NCBI GenBank assembly: GCA_019322735.1
Contig: JAHWIG010000003.1
Coordinates: 1 to 63,562, forward strand
DNA: 63,562 nucleotides
Source: Candidatus Woesearchaeota archaeon
Lineage (GTDB): Archaea; Nanobdellota; Nanobdellia; Woesearchaeales; BS150m-G63
Direction of reading: 5' to 3'
The notes below the pieces were generated by a model. The model did not search any database. It was not told the origin of the DNA and was given only the letters and a program-made list of their open reading frames with translations. Below are positions 35,524-43,754 of the stretch, piece after piece (the first letter of the stretch is position 1; every line of letters starts with the position of its first letter). The position numbers and the translations under genes were made by a program.

Positions 35524-37011
35524 ATGATATACACTATTATCGATTGTTATACAGATGAACCTTCTGGATTGGGGGTTCCACCCTATTTGGGAACCTTTCC
35601 CAGATATATCTATGGCGCACTTAAAGAACAAGGACATACACCATATTATCTGACAATAGATGATATACGTTTGTGGAAAAGATTTGATTCTAAAGCTCCA
35701 GATAAAAGCAAAGAGAAAAAGACAAACACCAGAATATACAATCTAACAAAAAATTATAAAGATGTTGAACAGATATTAAAGAAAACAAATACATTAATCA
35801 TTGTTTCAGGAGTAAATGTGCCTGGAAAATATTTGAGTGCAGTACCAGGAACTTTGCCAGAGATAACTAATTATATTAAAGATTTAAGATGTAATAAGAT
35901 TCTTACAGGAACAGCAGCATTATTTGGCTCAAGATTAGAGGGTGGAAAAAAACCAGAATCTTTTGATAGGTCTGTTTATAATCTTATAGATTTTGATTAT
36001 CTTGATATAAACAACTATAAAAAAATAAAAGCAAAAAAAGGAGCTGAAATATTGAAACAGATTCCTTGGACATCAATTGTTGAGATTGAGATGGGTAGGG
36101 GCTGTGATATTGGTAAATGCAGTTTCTGCACAGAGCCAATCAAGAGCAGAGTGCAGTTCAGAGAGACCGATGATATTATTGCAGAATTAAAAGAAATGGA
36201 TAAACACGGAGCAGAACATTTTAGATTTGGAAAACAGACATGCTTTTTCTCTTACAAAAATGGAGATGTAAAGGAGATAGAGAAACTGCTTAAAGCAGCT
36301 GCAAAATTAAAGCCGAAAACCCTTCATATTGATAATGTCAATCCAAATAAAGTTCTTTGGCCAAATGGAAAAAAGATAGCTAAATTGGTTGTCAAATACT
36401 GCACACCAGGAAATGTAGCTGCATTTGGTGTTGAATCTTTTGATAAAGAAGTAGTTAAGAAAAACTGTCTGAATACTACCCCCCTTGTAGCATATAAGGC
36501 AATTAAGGTGTTAAATGAGATTGGAGCAGAACGAGGAAGCAATGGACTTCCAAAATTACTTCCTGGAATAAATATAATTTTTGGCCTTATTGGAGAATCA
36601 AAACAAACACAAAAAGAAAATATGAAAAATCTGCAACAGTTTTTAGATGAAGACTTATTATTAAGGAGAATAAATATAAGGCAAGTAACTCCTTTTGAAG
36701 GTACAACATTATATGAGGTTGCAGGAACAAAATTCATAAAAAAGAACAAAAGACATTATTGGAGTTGGAGAAGACAAATAAGACAAGAGATAGATTTTCC
36801 TATGCTTCAGAAATTAGTTCCAAAAGGTACAATATTGAAAGATATCAGAATGGAGATTTATGACGGAAAAAACACCTTCGGCAGACAATTCGGAACATAT
36901 CCTTTAGTTGTAGGCATAAAAGGAACAAGGTTAGAGTTAAATAAATTCTATGATGTTAAAGTTGTTGACCATATGCTGAGAAGCATTGTTGCTGAGCCTA
37001 TAAAACCATAA
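35524..37011 (+). CDS. Archaeal radical SAM protein (COG1031-like)
   Basis: 495 residues: an N-terminal region resembling a cobalamin-binding Rossmann domain ('LIIVSGVNVPGKYLSAVPGT'), then a radical SAM barrel whose cluster cysteines are Cys194-x4-Cys199-x2-Cys202 ('GRGCDIGKCSFC') instead of Cx3Cx2C, 'HIDNVNPN' and 'GINIIFGLIGESKQTQ' as later strands. A C-terminal TRAM-like or unassigned domain follows. The reaction is unknown; relatives are uncharacterised. Confidence 0.8.
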   Translation: MIYTIIDCYTDEPSGLGVPPYLGTFPRYIYGALKEQGHTPYYLTIDDIRLWKRFDSKAPDKSKEKKTNTRIYNLTKNYKDVEQILKKTNTLIIVSGVNVPGKYLSAVPGTLPEITNYIKDLRCNKILTGTAALFGSRLEGGKKPESFDRSVYNLIDFDYLDINNYKKIKAKKGAEILKQIPWTSIVEIEMGRGCDIGKCSFCTEPIKSRVQFRETDDIIAELKEMDKHGAEHFRFGKQTCFFSYKNGDVKEIEKLLKAAAKLKPKTLHIDNVNPNKVLWPNGKKIAKLVVKYCTPGNVAAFGVESFDKEVVKKNCLNTTPLVAYKAIKVLNEIGAERGSNGLPKLLPGINIIFGLIGESKQTQKENMKNLQQFLDEDLLLRRINIRQVTPFEGTTLYEVAGTKFIKKNKRHYWSWRRQIRQEIDFPMLQKLVPKGTILKDIRMEIYDGKNTFGRQFGTYPLVVGIKGTRLELNKFYDVKVVDHMLRSIVAEPIKP

Positions 37012-37047
37012 CTTTTTTAAACACAATATTAGTTCTTTCTCTTTGAT

Positions 37048-37119
37048 GCCCCGGTAGCTTAGCGGTAGAGCGTTCGGCTGTTAACCGAAAGATCGCCAGT
37101 TCGATCCTGGCCCGGGGCG
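37048..37119 (+). tRNA. tRNA-Asn (GTT)
   Basis: Cloverleaf of 72 nt without intron: acceptor GCCCCGG / CCGGGGC, D arm with AGCGGTAG, anticodon loop CTGTTAA (GTT at 37080-37082), T arm with GTTCGATCC, discriminator G. No encoded CCA. A T-tract follows within the 7-bp gap to tRNA-Ile. Confidence 0.95.
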
Positions 37120-37126
37120 CTTTTTT

Positions 37127-37200
37127 GGGCCCGTGGCTTAGTCTGGTAGAGTGCCCGACTGATAATCGGGTGGTCCCGAGTTCAAATCTCGGCGGGCCCA
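37127..37200 (+). tRNA. tRNA-Ile (GAT)
   Basis: 74 nt: acceptor GGGCCCG / CGGGCCC, anticodon loop CTGATAA (GAT at 37161-37163), T loop TTCAAAT, discriminator A. Bases 37201-37203 are CCA, so the 3' end may be encoded, unlike the neighbouring tRNA-Asn. Confidence 0.95.
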
Positions 37201-37259
37201 CCATTTTCATTGGACATCTGCGCATAAACCTTATAAACAATCTTTCCTTGTTCACTACA

Positions 37260-38810
37260 ATGGTTAAACAAACACTAGCTGAATCTGCAATTGATCTCGC
37301 CTTAGAGACAATAAACATGAAAAAACAGGCATTAATATTTGCAAATACAAGAATGTCTGCAGAAAAGACTGCAGAAGATTTGGCAAAAAAACTCAAACAG
37401 CCAGATAATCAAGAATTATTAGAACTTGAAAATAAGATTCTTAATGCCCTTAGTTCTCCAACAAAACAGTGCAAAAGACTATCACAATGTGTTAAAAATG
37501 GTATTGCATTCCATCATTCTGGACTTTCTCCAGTTCAAAGAGACCTTATTGAAGAAGCTTTCAGAAGTGGATCAATCAAAGTTATCTGCTCAACACCAAC
37601 ACTAGCTTATGGATTAGATCTACCAGCATTCAGGGTTATTTTAAAAGATCTAAAGAGATTTACTTCAAGAGGACTGCAATACATTCCAGTTCTAGAATAT
37701 CTGCAGATGTCAGGTAGAGCTGGTAGACCAAAATATGATACTTATGGGGAATCAATAGCTATAGCCAATGCAAAAAAATCAAAAGAAGAGATAGAAGAAA
37801 CATATCTCAATGGGGAGCCAGAGACAATATATTCAAAATTAGCAGCAGAACCAGTATTAAGGACTTATATTTTATCATTAATTGCAACAGATTTTACACC
37901 TACAAAGAACAAATTATCTGATTTTTTCAGCAAGACTCTTTGGGCTCATCATTATGGAGATATGTGGGAGTTGGAGAGAATAATCAACAAAATGCTTGAT
38001 TTACTTGAAGAATGGGAATTCATAAAGATAGAAGGAGACAATGATTTTAGTGCAACAAATGAAGATACTGAATTAAAAGCAACAAAACTAGGAAAAAGAG
38101 TTGCAGAATTATATTTAGACCCATTGACAGCCAATTACTTCATAACCTGTTTACAGACAGCAACATCAACAAACACCGAGCCCTTTTCATATCTACAGAT
38201 GATTTCCCATACTTTAGAGTTAAGACCCTTGTTAAGGGTAAAGGTAAAGAATCAAGATATGATAGATGCTGCATTAGTGAGATATGATGATAACCTATTG
38301 GAAGATTACTCTACATATGAATTTATGTATGATGACTACAGTGAATTCCTCAATTCAGTGAAGACAGGATTATTCTTCAATGATTGGATAAATGAAAAAA
38401 ACGAAGAAGTATTATTAGAAAAATTTGATATACGTCCAGGAGAGATAACAATGAAAAAAAATAGGGCAGATTGGTTATTATACACTTGCTCAGAATTATC
38501 TAAACTTTTAGGATTTCATGCATTGTTAAAAGATCTTCAAAAACTACGATTAAGATTAAAATACGGGGCAAAAGAAGAACTATTACCATTGCTTAAATTC
38601 AAGAACATTGGATGCGTAAGAGCAAGAAAACTCTACAATAACAATATAAAGAATGTGGCTTCAGTAAAAAGATCAGACTTTATGAAAATAGCTCAGCTTC
38701 TTGGTTATAATATTGCCATAGACATAAAAAAACAAGTAGGCCAGGATTTCAGCAAATTAAAAGTAAAATCAACAAAAAGAAAAGGCCAATTAAGTTTAAA
38801 TAAATATTAG
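37260..38810 (+). CDS. Hel308-like helicase, C-terminal half only
   Basis: 516 residues corresponding to the second RecA domain onward: 'ALIFANTRMSAEKTAEDLA' (motif IV region), 'GIAFHHSGLSPVQRDLIEEAF', 'VICSTPTLAYGLDLPAFRVI' (motif V), 'YLQMSGRAGRPKYDTYG' (motif VI, residues 148-164), then winged-helix, ratchet and HhH-like domains. The Walker A and DEAH motifs of RecA domain 1 are absent, and upstream DNA is two tRNA genes. CTTATAAAC (about 37228) gives it its own promoter ~25 bp before ATG 37260, so it looks like an expressed split gene rather than debris. Without domain 1 it cannot hydrolyse ATP alone. Confidence 0.85.
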   Translation: MVKQTLAESAIDLALETINMKKQALIFANTRMSAEKTAEDLAKKLKQPDNQELLELENKILNALSSPTKQCKRLSQCVKNGIAFHHSGLSPVQRDLIEEAFRSGSIKVICSTPTLAYGLDLPAFRVILKDLKRFTSRGLQYIPVLEYLQMSGRAGRPKYDTYGESIAIANAKKSKEEIEETYLNGEPETIYSKLAAEPVLRTYILSLIATDFTPTKNKLSDFFSKTLWAHHYGDMWELERIINKMLDLLEEWEFIKIEGDNDFSATNEDTELKATKLGKRVAELYLDPLTANYFITCLQTATSTNTEPFSYLQMISHTLELRPLLRVKVKNQDMIDAALVRYDDNLLEDYSTYEFMYDDYSEFLNSVKTGLFFNDWINEKNEEVLLEKFDIRPGEITMKKNRADWLLYTCSELSKLLGFHALLKDLQKLRLRLKYGAKEELLPLLKFKNIGCVRARKLYNNNIKNVASVKRSDFMKIAQLLGYNIAIDIKKQVGQDFSKLKVKSTKRKGQLSLNKY

Positions 38811-40027
38811 CGTCTTTTATCCATAAAATGATGGGAACTTCTCTTGATAACATAAAGTCTTCTCATTGTTTTTATTAATTGGGTTTTACTCTTAAAATCA
38901 TATGCTCCTTCTAAATCCTCTCCATGATAATGCCTTAATATCATATCCCCAAATAATCTGGCAGTTCTAAGTACTGTAGAATTTCTCTTAAATCTGAATG
39001 ATCTATTATCGCTGATAAATGGTCTTGTATTTGTGACAATAAATTCTTTCGCATTTAACTTTGCTAATCTATTTTGAATACTTTCATAACCTCGTCCACT
39101 CATAACTGAGTGAGTAAAATAAAAGAAGTAGTCTTTTGGATTTCCAAGCCCATGATCTCTGTGAGCATTATTCAACCAATCAACAGTTCTGATTATTGTA
39201 CCACCAGTATCAATGATATCATCTGGAAATATTATTGTCTTTCCATCAAGACTGTCAGCATTTTCTAATCTTGGATTATCAATAGTAACTTCATCTGGTT
39301 TGTTTGGCACTTTTCTTGCTTTACTGAGATAAAGCATCCCAGCATTATCCAAGTACAAGGCATCTCTTAATTTTTCTGAAAATCTTCTAGATCCTTTGTC
39401 TGGAGATACAACAACAATATTCTCTCCATTGTTCTCTATCTCAAGAGATGATTTAGTCAATAGATAATGAGCCAATAAGCTGTATGGCCATACATCAAAA
39501 AACGCCTTTCCACCACTATTTCCCATTGCTTTCTCATAATACTGCTTTATCTTCTTATTATGTGAATGCAGTGTAATAACCCCATCTACCCCAGATTTTG
39601 CAAGAAGCCCTGCATACATTTTTGCAGTGTTTCCTTCTCCAACCATCTTCTTATCTTCAGCGGGTCCCCTATCCTGCCTGGAATAACTAAGATCAGTAGC
39701 AACTAAATATACTCCCTTTGCCCCATTTTCTTTTGCTGTACCAGCAGCAAGACATATTCTCATGCCAATATCCTGCGGATTCTGAAAAGGACCCTGTGTT
39801 GAGATTATATACACAGATTTATTATTAAGGTTCATCTGACTTTTATCTTCAAATCTAAATTTTGGACTATATTCCCCTCCTGAAAATATCCTGGGATCCA
39901 TAACTGTTCCAATATCCTCATGCTGCCCAACATGCTCTGAAATCATCTGTGAGAATTCTTCATGAGTTCTTGAAATAGTTGCAACAACAATCCCCTCTAA
40001 ATCAGTTGAGTTTTCCATCCCCAACAT
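38807..40027 (-). CDS. prs: Ribose-phosphate pyrophosphokinase family protein
   Basis: Makes PRPP from ribose-5-phosphate and ATP for nucleotide synthesis. Signatures are 'VYLVATDLSYSRQDRGPAED' (cf. the PYxxYxRQDR loop), 'VDGVITLHSHNKKI', 'VVSPDKGSRRFSEKL' and the PRPP loop 'IIFPDDIIDTGGTI'. At ~406 residues it is longer than usual archaeal Prs (~285), with an extended C-terminus ('RHYHGEDLEGAYDF'). A catalytic difference from classical Prs cannot be excluded. Start could be ATG 40018. Confidence 0.8.
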   Translation of the reverse strand: MLGMENSTDLEGIVVATISRTHEEFSQMISEHVGQHEDIGTVMDPRIFSGGEYSPKFRFEDKSQMNLNNKSVYIISTQGPFQNPQDIGMRICLAAGTAKENGAKGVYLVATDLSYSRQDRGPAEDKKMVGEGNTAKMYAGLLAKSGVDGVITLHSHNKKIKQYYEKAMGNSGGKAFFDVWPYSLLAHYLLTKSSLEIENNGENIVVVSPDKGSRRFSEKLRDALYLDNAGMLYLSKARKVPNKPDEVTIDNPRLENADSLDGKTIIFPDDIIDTGGTIIRTVDWLNNAHRDHGLGNPKDYFFYFTHSVMSGRGYESIQNRLAKLNAKEFIVTNTRPFISDNRSFRFKRNSTVLRTARLFGDMILRHYHGEDLEGAYDFKSKTQLIKTMRRLYVIKRSSHHFMDKRR

Positions 40028-40137
40028 AACATAAACATCAATCCATTTTTATTTTTTACTGTTATTCAATAGATACAAACAGAAAGATAGATAATAGTGT
40101 AGTAAATTTTATAAACTTCTCATATCCTCCTTAAGAT

Positions 40138-41022
40138 ATGCTTGATAATGTAAGTTTTGGAAAACCAAATCACTATTTGCTTAGAAAACAAGGATTCACT
40201 CTTGTTGATATGCATTTACATTCTAATTATTCTGACGGATCTGCTAAAGTTTATTCATTAATAAAAAAAGCAAAAAAATTAGGAATAGGTTTAGCACTAA
40301 CAGACCATAATGAGGTTGCAGGAGTATTAAAAGCATGGAAGAATCTCTCTGATGTCTTAATAATACCAGGAATGGAATTTACCTGTTCAGAAGGCTTCCA
40401 TGTCCTTATTTATTTTTATAGCTTAAGAGAATTAGAAGAATTCTACATCAATCATGTAAAGAAAAATAAATCTCCACACCCTTATATGCTCACTAAATTA
40501 TCATTCAATGATCTTATTGTGTGTCTTGAAAAATATAATTATGTAATATCTGCAGCACACCCATTTTCTCCAACAAGAATGGGATTATTCACAAACATAA
40601 AAAGAGGATATATTGAAGATAATGTATTAAGAGATGTACATTCTTTTGAAGTAATAGCGGGCTCACATTCAAGAAAGATGAACTACAATACAATAAAATG
40701 GGCATGGCAGATGAATAAATCCGTTACAGGTGGCTCAGATGCCCATACATTGATAGATATTGGAAATACCGTTACATACTCATCTGGATCAAATGTTGAT
40801 TCTTTTTTAGACAATATTATCTCTAAAGATAATTTTGTCGTAGGAAGAGAACAGAAAAAACCAAATAAGATGCTGCAGTATGCAGTAACTGTCAAGAAAC
40901 ACATGAAATACTTAAGGCCCGCAATTAAATTACGCTATGATACGGCAATCAAAACTCCAATAAAACATTATGGCCCAAGAATAAAAGAGAAGATAAAGTC
41001 AAAGATTAATGGAAACCATTAG
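40138..41022 (+). CDS. PHP-domain metal-dependent phosphoesterase
   Basis: Metal-binding motifs of the PHP fold are present: 'DMHLHSNYSDGS' (His26, His28), 'LTDHNEV', 'IPGMEFTC', 'SAAHPF' and 'TGGSDAHT'. Stand-alone PHP proteins hydrolyse phosphate esters or nucleotides; the substrate here is unknown. A basic tail of ~50 residues follows. TTTTATAAACTT at about 40107 places the transcript start near the ATG. Confidence 0.85.
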   Translation: MLDNVSFGKPNHYLLRKQGFTLVDMHLHSNYSDGSAKVYSLIKKAKKLGIGLALTDHNEVAGVLKAWKNLSDVLIIPGMEFTCSEGFHVLIYFYSLRELEEFYINHVKKNKSPHPYMLTKLSFNDLIVCLEKYNYVISAAHPFSPTRMGLFTNIKRGYIEDNVLRDVHSFEVIAGSHSRKMNYNTIKWAWQMNKSVTGGSDAHTLIDIGNTVTYSSGSNVDSFLDNIISKDNFVVGREQKKPNKMLQYAVTVKKHMKYLRPAIKLRYDTAIKTPIKHYGPRIKEKIKSKINGNH

Positions 41023-41055
41023 TTTTTATAAGGATTATATTAACTATTCTGCTAT

Positions 41056-41129
41056 GCCCCATTAGTCTAGTCTGGATAGGACGCAAGCTTGCGGAGCTTG
41101 TAACCCGGGTTCAAATCCCGGATGGGGCG
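41056..41129 (+). tRNA. tRNA-Arg (GCG)
   Basis: 74 nt: acceptor GCCCCAT / ATGGGGC, anticodon stem CAAGC/GCTTG with loop TTGCGGA (GCG at 41091-41093), T arm CCGGGTTCAAATCCCGG, discriminator G. No encoded CCA. The stop of the opposite-strand 89-residue gene begins at the next base. Confidence 0.94.
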
Positions 41130-41399
41130 TTACTTATTGATATAATTATCAATAAGTTCATTAATTACATAAGCTTCACCAACAATAGTTCCAGTGATTA
41201 ACCAAACAATAACCTCATCTTTAACCTTTTGATAAAGTGATTTATCTTCTTTAAGAACAACCTCTTTATTCTTCCTTTCAAACCCTTCAGCAAAATATAT
41301 ATCATATTCATATTCTTCCAATAATTCAATATTCTTGTAATTGTGATTATTAAATTCTTCTTCTTTTTTCACTAATATTTCTATCTCAGATTCTTCCAT
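41130..41399 (-). CDS. Small acidic hypothetical protein
   Basis: 89 residues, Glu-rich N-terminal half ('MEESEIEILVKKEEEFNNHN') and a more hydrophobic C-terminal segment ('VIVWLITGTIVGEAYVINEL') that could be a membrane or packing helix. No family recognised. Its stop abuts tRNA-Arg on the other strand. Confidence 0.5.
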   Translation of the reverse strand: MEESEIEILVKKEEEFNNHNYKNIELLEEYEYDIYFAEGFERKNKEVVLKEDKSLYQKVKDEVIVWLITGTIVGEAYVINELIDNYINK

Positions 41400-41476
41400 A
41401 GCAAAAACATAATATTTGGTTATATATTACTTTCCCTAAACGAAAGCTTTATTATCCATAAAAATTTCTCCAGAAT

Positions 41477-41719
41477 ATGGCAAAATATAAGATAGAATTT
41501 GACAGAGAGGCATGCATTGGAGCATTATCCTGCTATTCCGCAGCTCCAAAATTTTGGCCAAGATCAGATGACGGCAAGGTAGATCTTACAGGTTCAAAAT
41601 TCAACAAAGATACAAAGAAATGGGAATTGATAATAACATCAAAAGACATTGACATCAATAAAGAAGCAGAAGAATCCTGTCCTGTTTTTGTAATCAAGAT
41701 AACAAAGATTGAAGATTAG
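41477..41719 (+). CDS. Single-cluster ferredoxin
   Basis: An 80-residue ferredoxin with Cys13-Ile-Gly-Ala16-Leu-Ser-Cys19 and Cys68-Pro. The position of the usual second cysteine (Cx2Cx2C) is Ala16, so only three ligands remain and a [3Fe-4S] cluster, or one with an external ligand, is expected. It would act as a small electron carrier; partner enzyme not in the window unless the radical SAM protein. Confidence 0.8.
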   Translation: MAKYKIEFDREACIGALSCYSAAPKFWPRSDDGKVDLTGSKFNKDTKKWELIITSKDIDINKEAEESCPVFVIKITKIED

Positions 41720-42156
41720 ATTATTCCTTCTATGAATCCTTCTGTCTTGATTTCATCAATGATATGATGTTCCCTCTTACCACTTATATCATATCCATCC
41801 AATTTATCATTAAATTCTTCCAGATCTTTCATATCCTTAAAGATGCATTCAACCAAGAAATTAAACTCCCCACTTAAACGCAATAAAGAGTTAACATTCT
41901 GATTTGAAATAAGAAACTGCTTTAATTCTTCCTTTTTACCTCCACTTTTCAAAATGAAATTAACTTTTAGGTTGTATCCAATCTTTGAAAAATTAATCAA
42001 AGAAACATATCGCCTAATAACCCCTTTCTCTAACTTGCCCACATTATCAAAAACAGTACTCAATGGAATTCCGGTCTCTCGGCTTATTCTAGCCAGAGAT
42101 TTCCTGGAATCTTTTCTTAAGTGGCTTAATATAGAAAGCCCGTTATTCCTAATCAT
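41716..42156 (-). CDS. Lrp/AsnC-type transcriptional regulator
   Basis: N-terminal HTH ('LSILSHLRKDSRKSLARISRETGIPLSTVFDNVGKLE' type, residues 6-45) and a C-terminal RAM-like alpha/beta region ('LRLSGEFNFLVECIFKDMKDLEEF'). At 146 residues it is normal for the family. It converges with the ferredoxin gene (4-base overlap at stops). Effector and targets unknown. Confidence 0.8.
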   Translation of the reverse strand: MIRNNGLSILSHLRKDSRKSLARISRETGIPLSTVFDNVGKLEKGVIRRYVSLINFSKIGYNLKVNFILKSGGKKEELKQFLISNQNVNSLLRLSGEFNFLVECIFKDMKDLEEFNDKLDGYDISGKREHHIIDEIKTEGFIEGII

Positions 42157-42238
42157 CTTACAAAATAAGAATAAGAATAATTATTTATAAGCCTTTACAA
42201 GAAAAAACCGTAAAGATTACGAAAAAACTGAAAAAAAT

Positions 42239-42643
42239 TTACTTCAGTTTATTATCAATATCTCTTGCAATGCTTCTCAACCCATCCAAGTATCTTACAA
42301 GATCTTTCTCTATCTCATCAATCAATGGCTCTAATTTTGCTTCCCTTAATATATATTTTCTCTGCTCAACTGCAACTAAACCAGATTCAATCAGTTTATT
42401 TATGTGGTGAATCACTGTGCCCCTGCTTAATCCAGATTTAAATGCAATCTCATCACTTGAAAGTCCTTTTCCAATCTTTGAAGATTTTAATAATTCAACA
42501 AAAATCCTGAAACAGCTCCTATCCTTATCCCTTAAATTGAATAATCCCAAAGAAGCTCCAAGCCATTGAAGTTCTTCATTAATCTCATTCCTCACTGGCT
42601 TCCTTATTTTTATTATGGTTATTTTTTGATAATGATTTGTCAT
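42239..42643 (-). CDS. Winged-helix regulator divergent from the grpE operon
   Basis: 134 residues with an ArsR-like winged helix: 'LLKSSKIGKGLSSDEIAFKSGLSRGTVIHHINKLIESGLV' character at residues ~50-95, then a C-terminal helix for dimerisation. Position back-to-back with grpE-dnaK-dnaJ suggests a heat-shock repressor analogous to archaeal Phr/HSR1; that is inference. Its TATA (minus strand ACTTTATAAAT, about 42672-42682) is interleaved with the grpE promoter. Confidence 0.7.
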   Translation of the reverse strand: MTNHYQKITIIKIRKPVRNEINEELQWLGASLGLFNLRDKDRSCFRIFVELLKSSKIGKGLSSDEIAFKSGLSRGTVIHHINKLIESGLVAVEQRKYILREAKLEPLIDEIEKDLVRYLDGLRSIARDIDNKLK

Positions 42644-42720
42644 AATCTAATATATCTTTCGATTATTTATAAAGTTTTTCGGAAAGCTTTATATATAAGT
42701 TGTTGCTTTTAAACAGTTTA

Positions 42721-42739
42721 TGTTGATTTTAAATCAACA
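42721..42739. promoter_or_regulatory. Perfect 19-bp palindrome in the grpE leader
   Basis: TGTTGATTTTAAATCAACA lies ~25 bp downstream of the grpE TATA (CTTTATATATAAG, about 42688-42700), i.e. at the expected transcription start, and 10 bp before ATG 42750. It is a good operator candidate for the divergent winged-helix protein. Confidence 0.55.
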
Positions 42740-42749
42740 AAAGTAACAA

Positions 42750-43193
42750 ATGACAGCAAAAAAACCAAAAAAAGAAAACAAGATAAAAGAATTGACAGAA
42801 ACAGTTCAAAGACTTCAAGCAGATTTCGAGAATTACAAGAAGAGAACGGAGAAAGAGAAACAGGAATTTGTCAAGTACGCTTGCCAGAATATTGTCTTGG
42901 ATTTACTTCCAATATTGGACAATTTTGAGTTGGCATTACAACATACTAAAAATCAGGAAGAATTTGTAAAGGGAATCGAGCTTGTTTATGCAAATTTTAT
43001 AGATGTTTTAGAGAAAAAAGGGCTAAAACAGATAAATTCCATAAATAAAGAGTTCAACCCTGTGATGCATGAAGCATTGATGCAGGAAACATCAAAAGAA
43101 AGCCCAGGAACAATTATAGAAGAGTTCCAAAAGGGATATATGATTAATGATAAAGTTATAAGACCAACTAAAGTAAAAGTGGCAAAGAGATAA
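42750..43193 (+). CDS. grpE: Nucleotide exchange factor GrpE
   Basis: Releases ADP from DnaK. The 147 residues have the N-terminal coiled coil ('IKELTETVQRLQADFENYKKRTEKEK') and the conserved C-terminal region 'EFNPVMHEALMQE' with 'GYMINDKVIRPTKVKVAK'. First gene of grpE-ykgJ-dnaK-dnaJ. Confidence 0.94.
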   Translation: MTAKKPKKENKIKELTETVQRLQADFENYKKRTEKEKQEFVKYACQNIVLDLLPILDNFELALQHTKNQEEFVKGIELVYANFIDVLEKKGLKQINSINKEFNPVMHEALMQETSKESPGTIIEEFQKGYMINDKVIRPTKVKVAKR

Positions 43194-43197
43194 AAAA

Positions 43198-43734
43198 ATG
43201 TATTTTGATACACCATTGATTACAAAATCAACACCAGAAAAGGTCGCAATTAAATTCGGTGGAGAGTGTAAATGCGATCAATGCGCAAGACTCTGCATGT
43301 ACGGATCATGTACATTAAAGCCAGGAGAGGAGAAAAAGATTGCAAAGTTTCTCAAGATACCAGTAAAAAAGCTTGTTAAAGAGCAGCTTGAAGAAGTAGA
43401 GAGATTTAACACAAAACTCCTAAGACCAAAAATACTGAGGAAAGACGGCAAACCATATGGACCTTGCATCTTTTTTGATAAAAAGAAAGGATTGTGCAAG
43501 ATACATGAAGTTAAGCCAATACAGTGTAAGACATCAAGTGCCCATGAATATGGAGAGCAGCTTCACGCCTGGTTCATTCTGAATTATTTTGTGAACCCAG
43601 ATGATCCAGAATCAATAAGGCAATACGCTTCCTACTTAAAGACAAACAAAACAATTCCAGGCGGATCTTTGCTTGAACTGGTTCCAGATAAAATAAAATT
43701 AAGAAAAATACTTAATCATGAAATATTGAAATAA
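43198..43734 (+). CDS. YkgJ-type cysteine-cluster protein
   Basis: 178 residues with the metal-binding pattern of the YkgJ/CxxCxxCC family: 'CKCDQCARLCMYGSCTLKPGE' region near residues 23-42, 'GPCIFFDKKKGLCKIHEVKPIQC' further on. Probably binds zinc or an iron-sulfur cluster. Its place 4 bp after grpE and 20 bp before dnaK ties it to the stress-chaperone operon, an unusual partner. Confidence 0.8.
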   Translation: MYFDTPLITKSTPEKVAIKFGGECKCDQCARLCMYGSCTLKPGEEKKIAKFLKIPVKKLVKEQLEEVERFNTKLLRPKILRKDGKPYGPCIFFDKKKGLCKIHEVKPIQCKTSSAHEYGEQLHAWFILNYFVNPDDPESIRQYASYLKTNKTIPGGSLLELVPDKIKLRKILNHEILK

Positions 43735-43754
43735 AATAATTGGAGGTCATAAAA

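Noticed and set aside
37125..37259. Upstream extension of the helicase frame
   Set aside because: The translation runs through tRNA-Ile; the promoter at about 37228 lies inside it.
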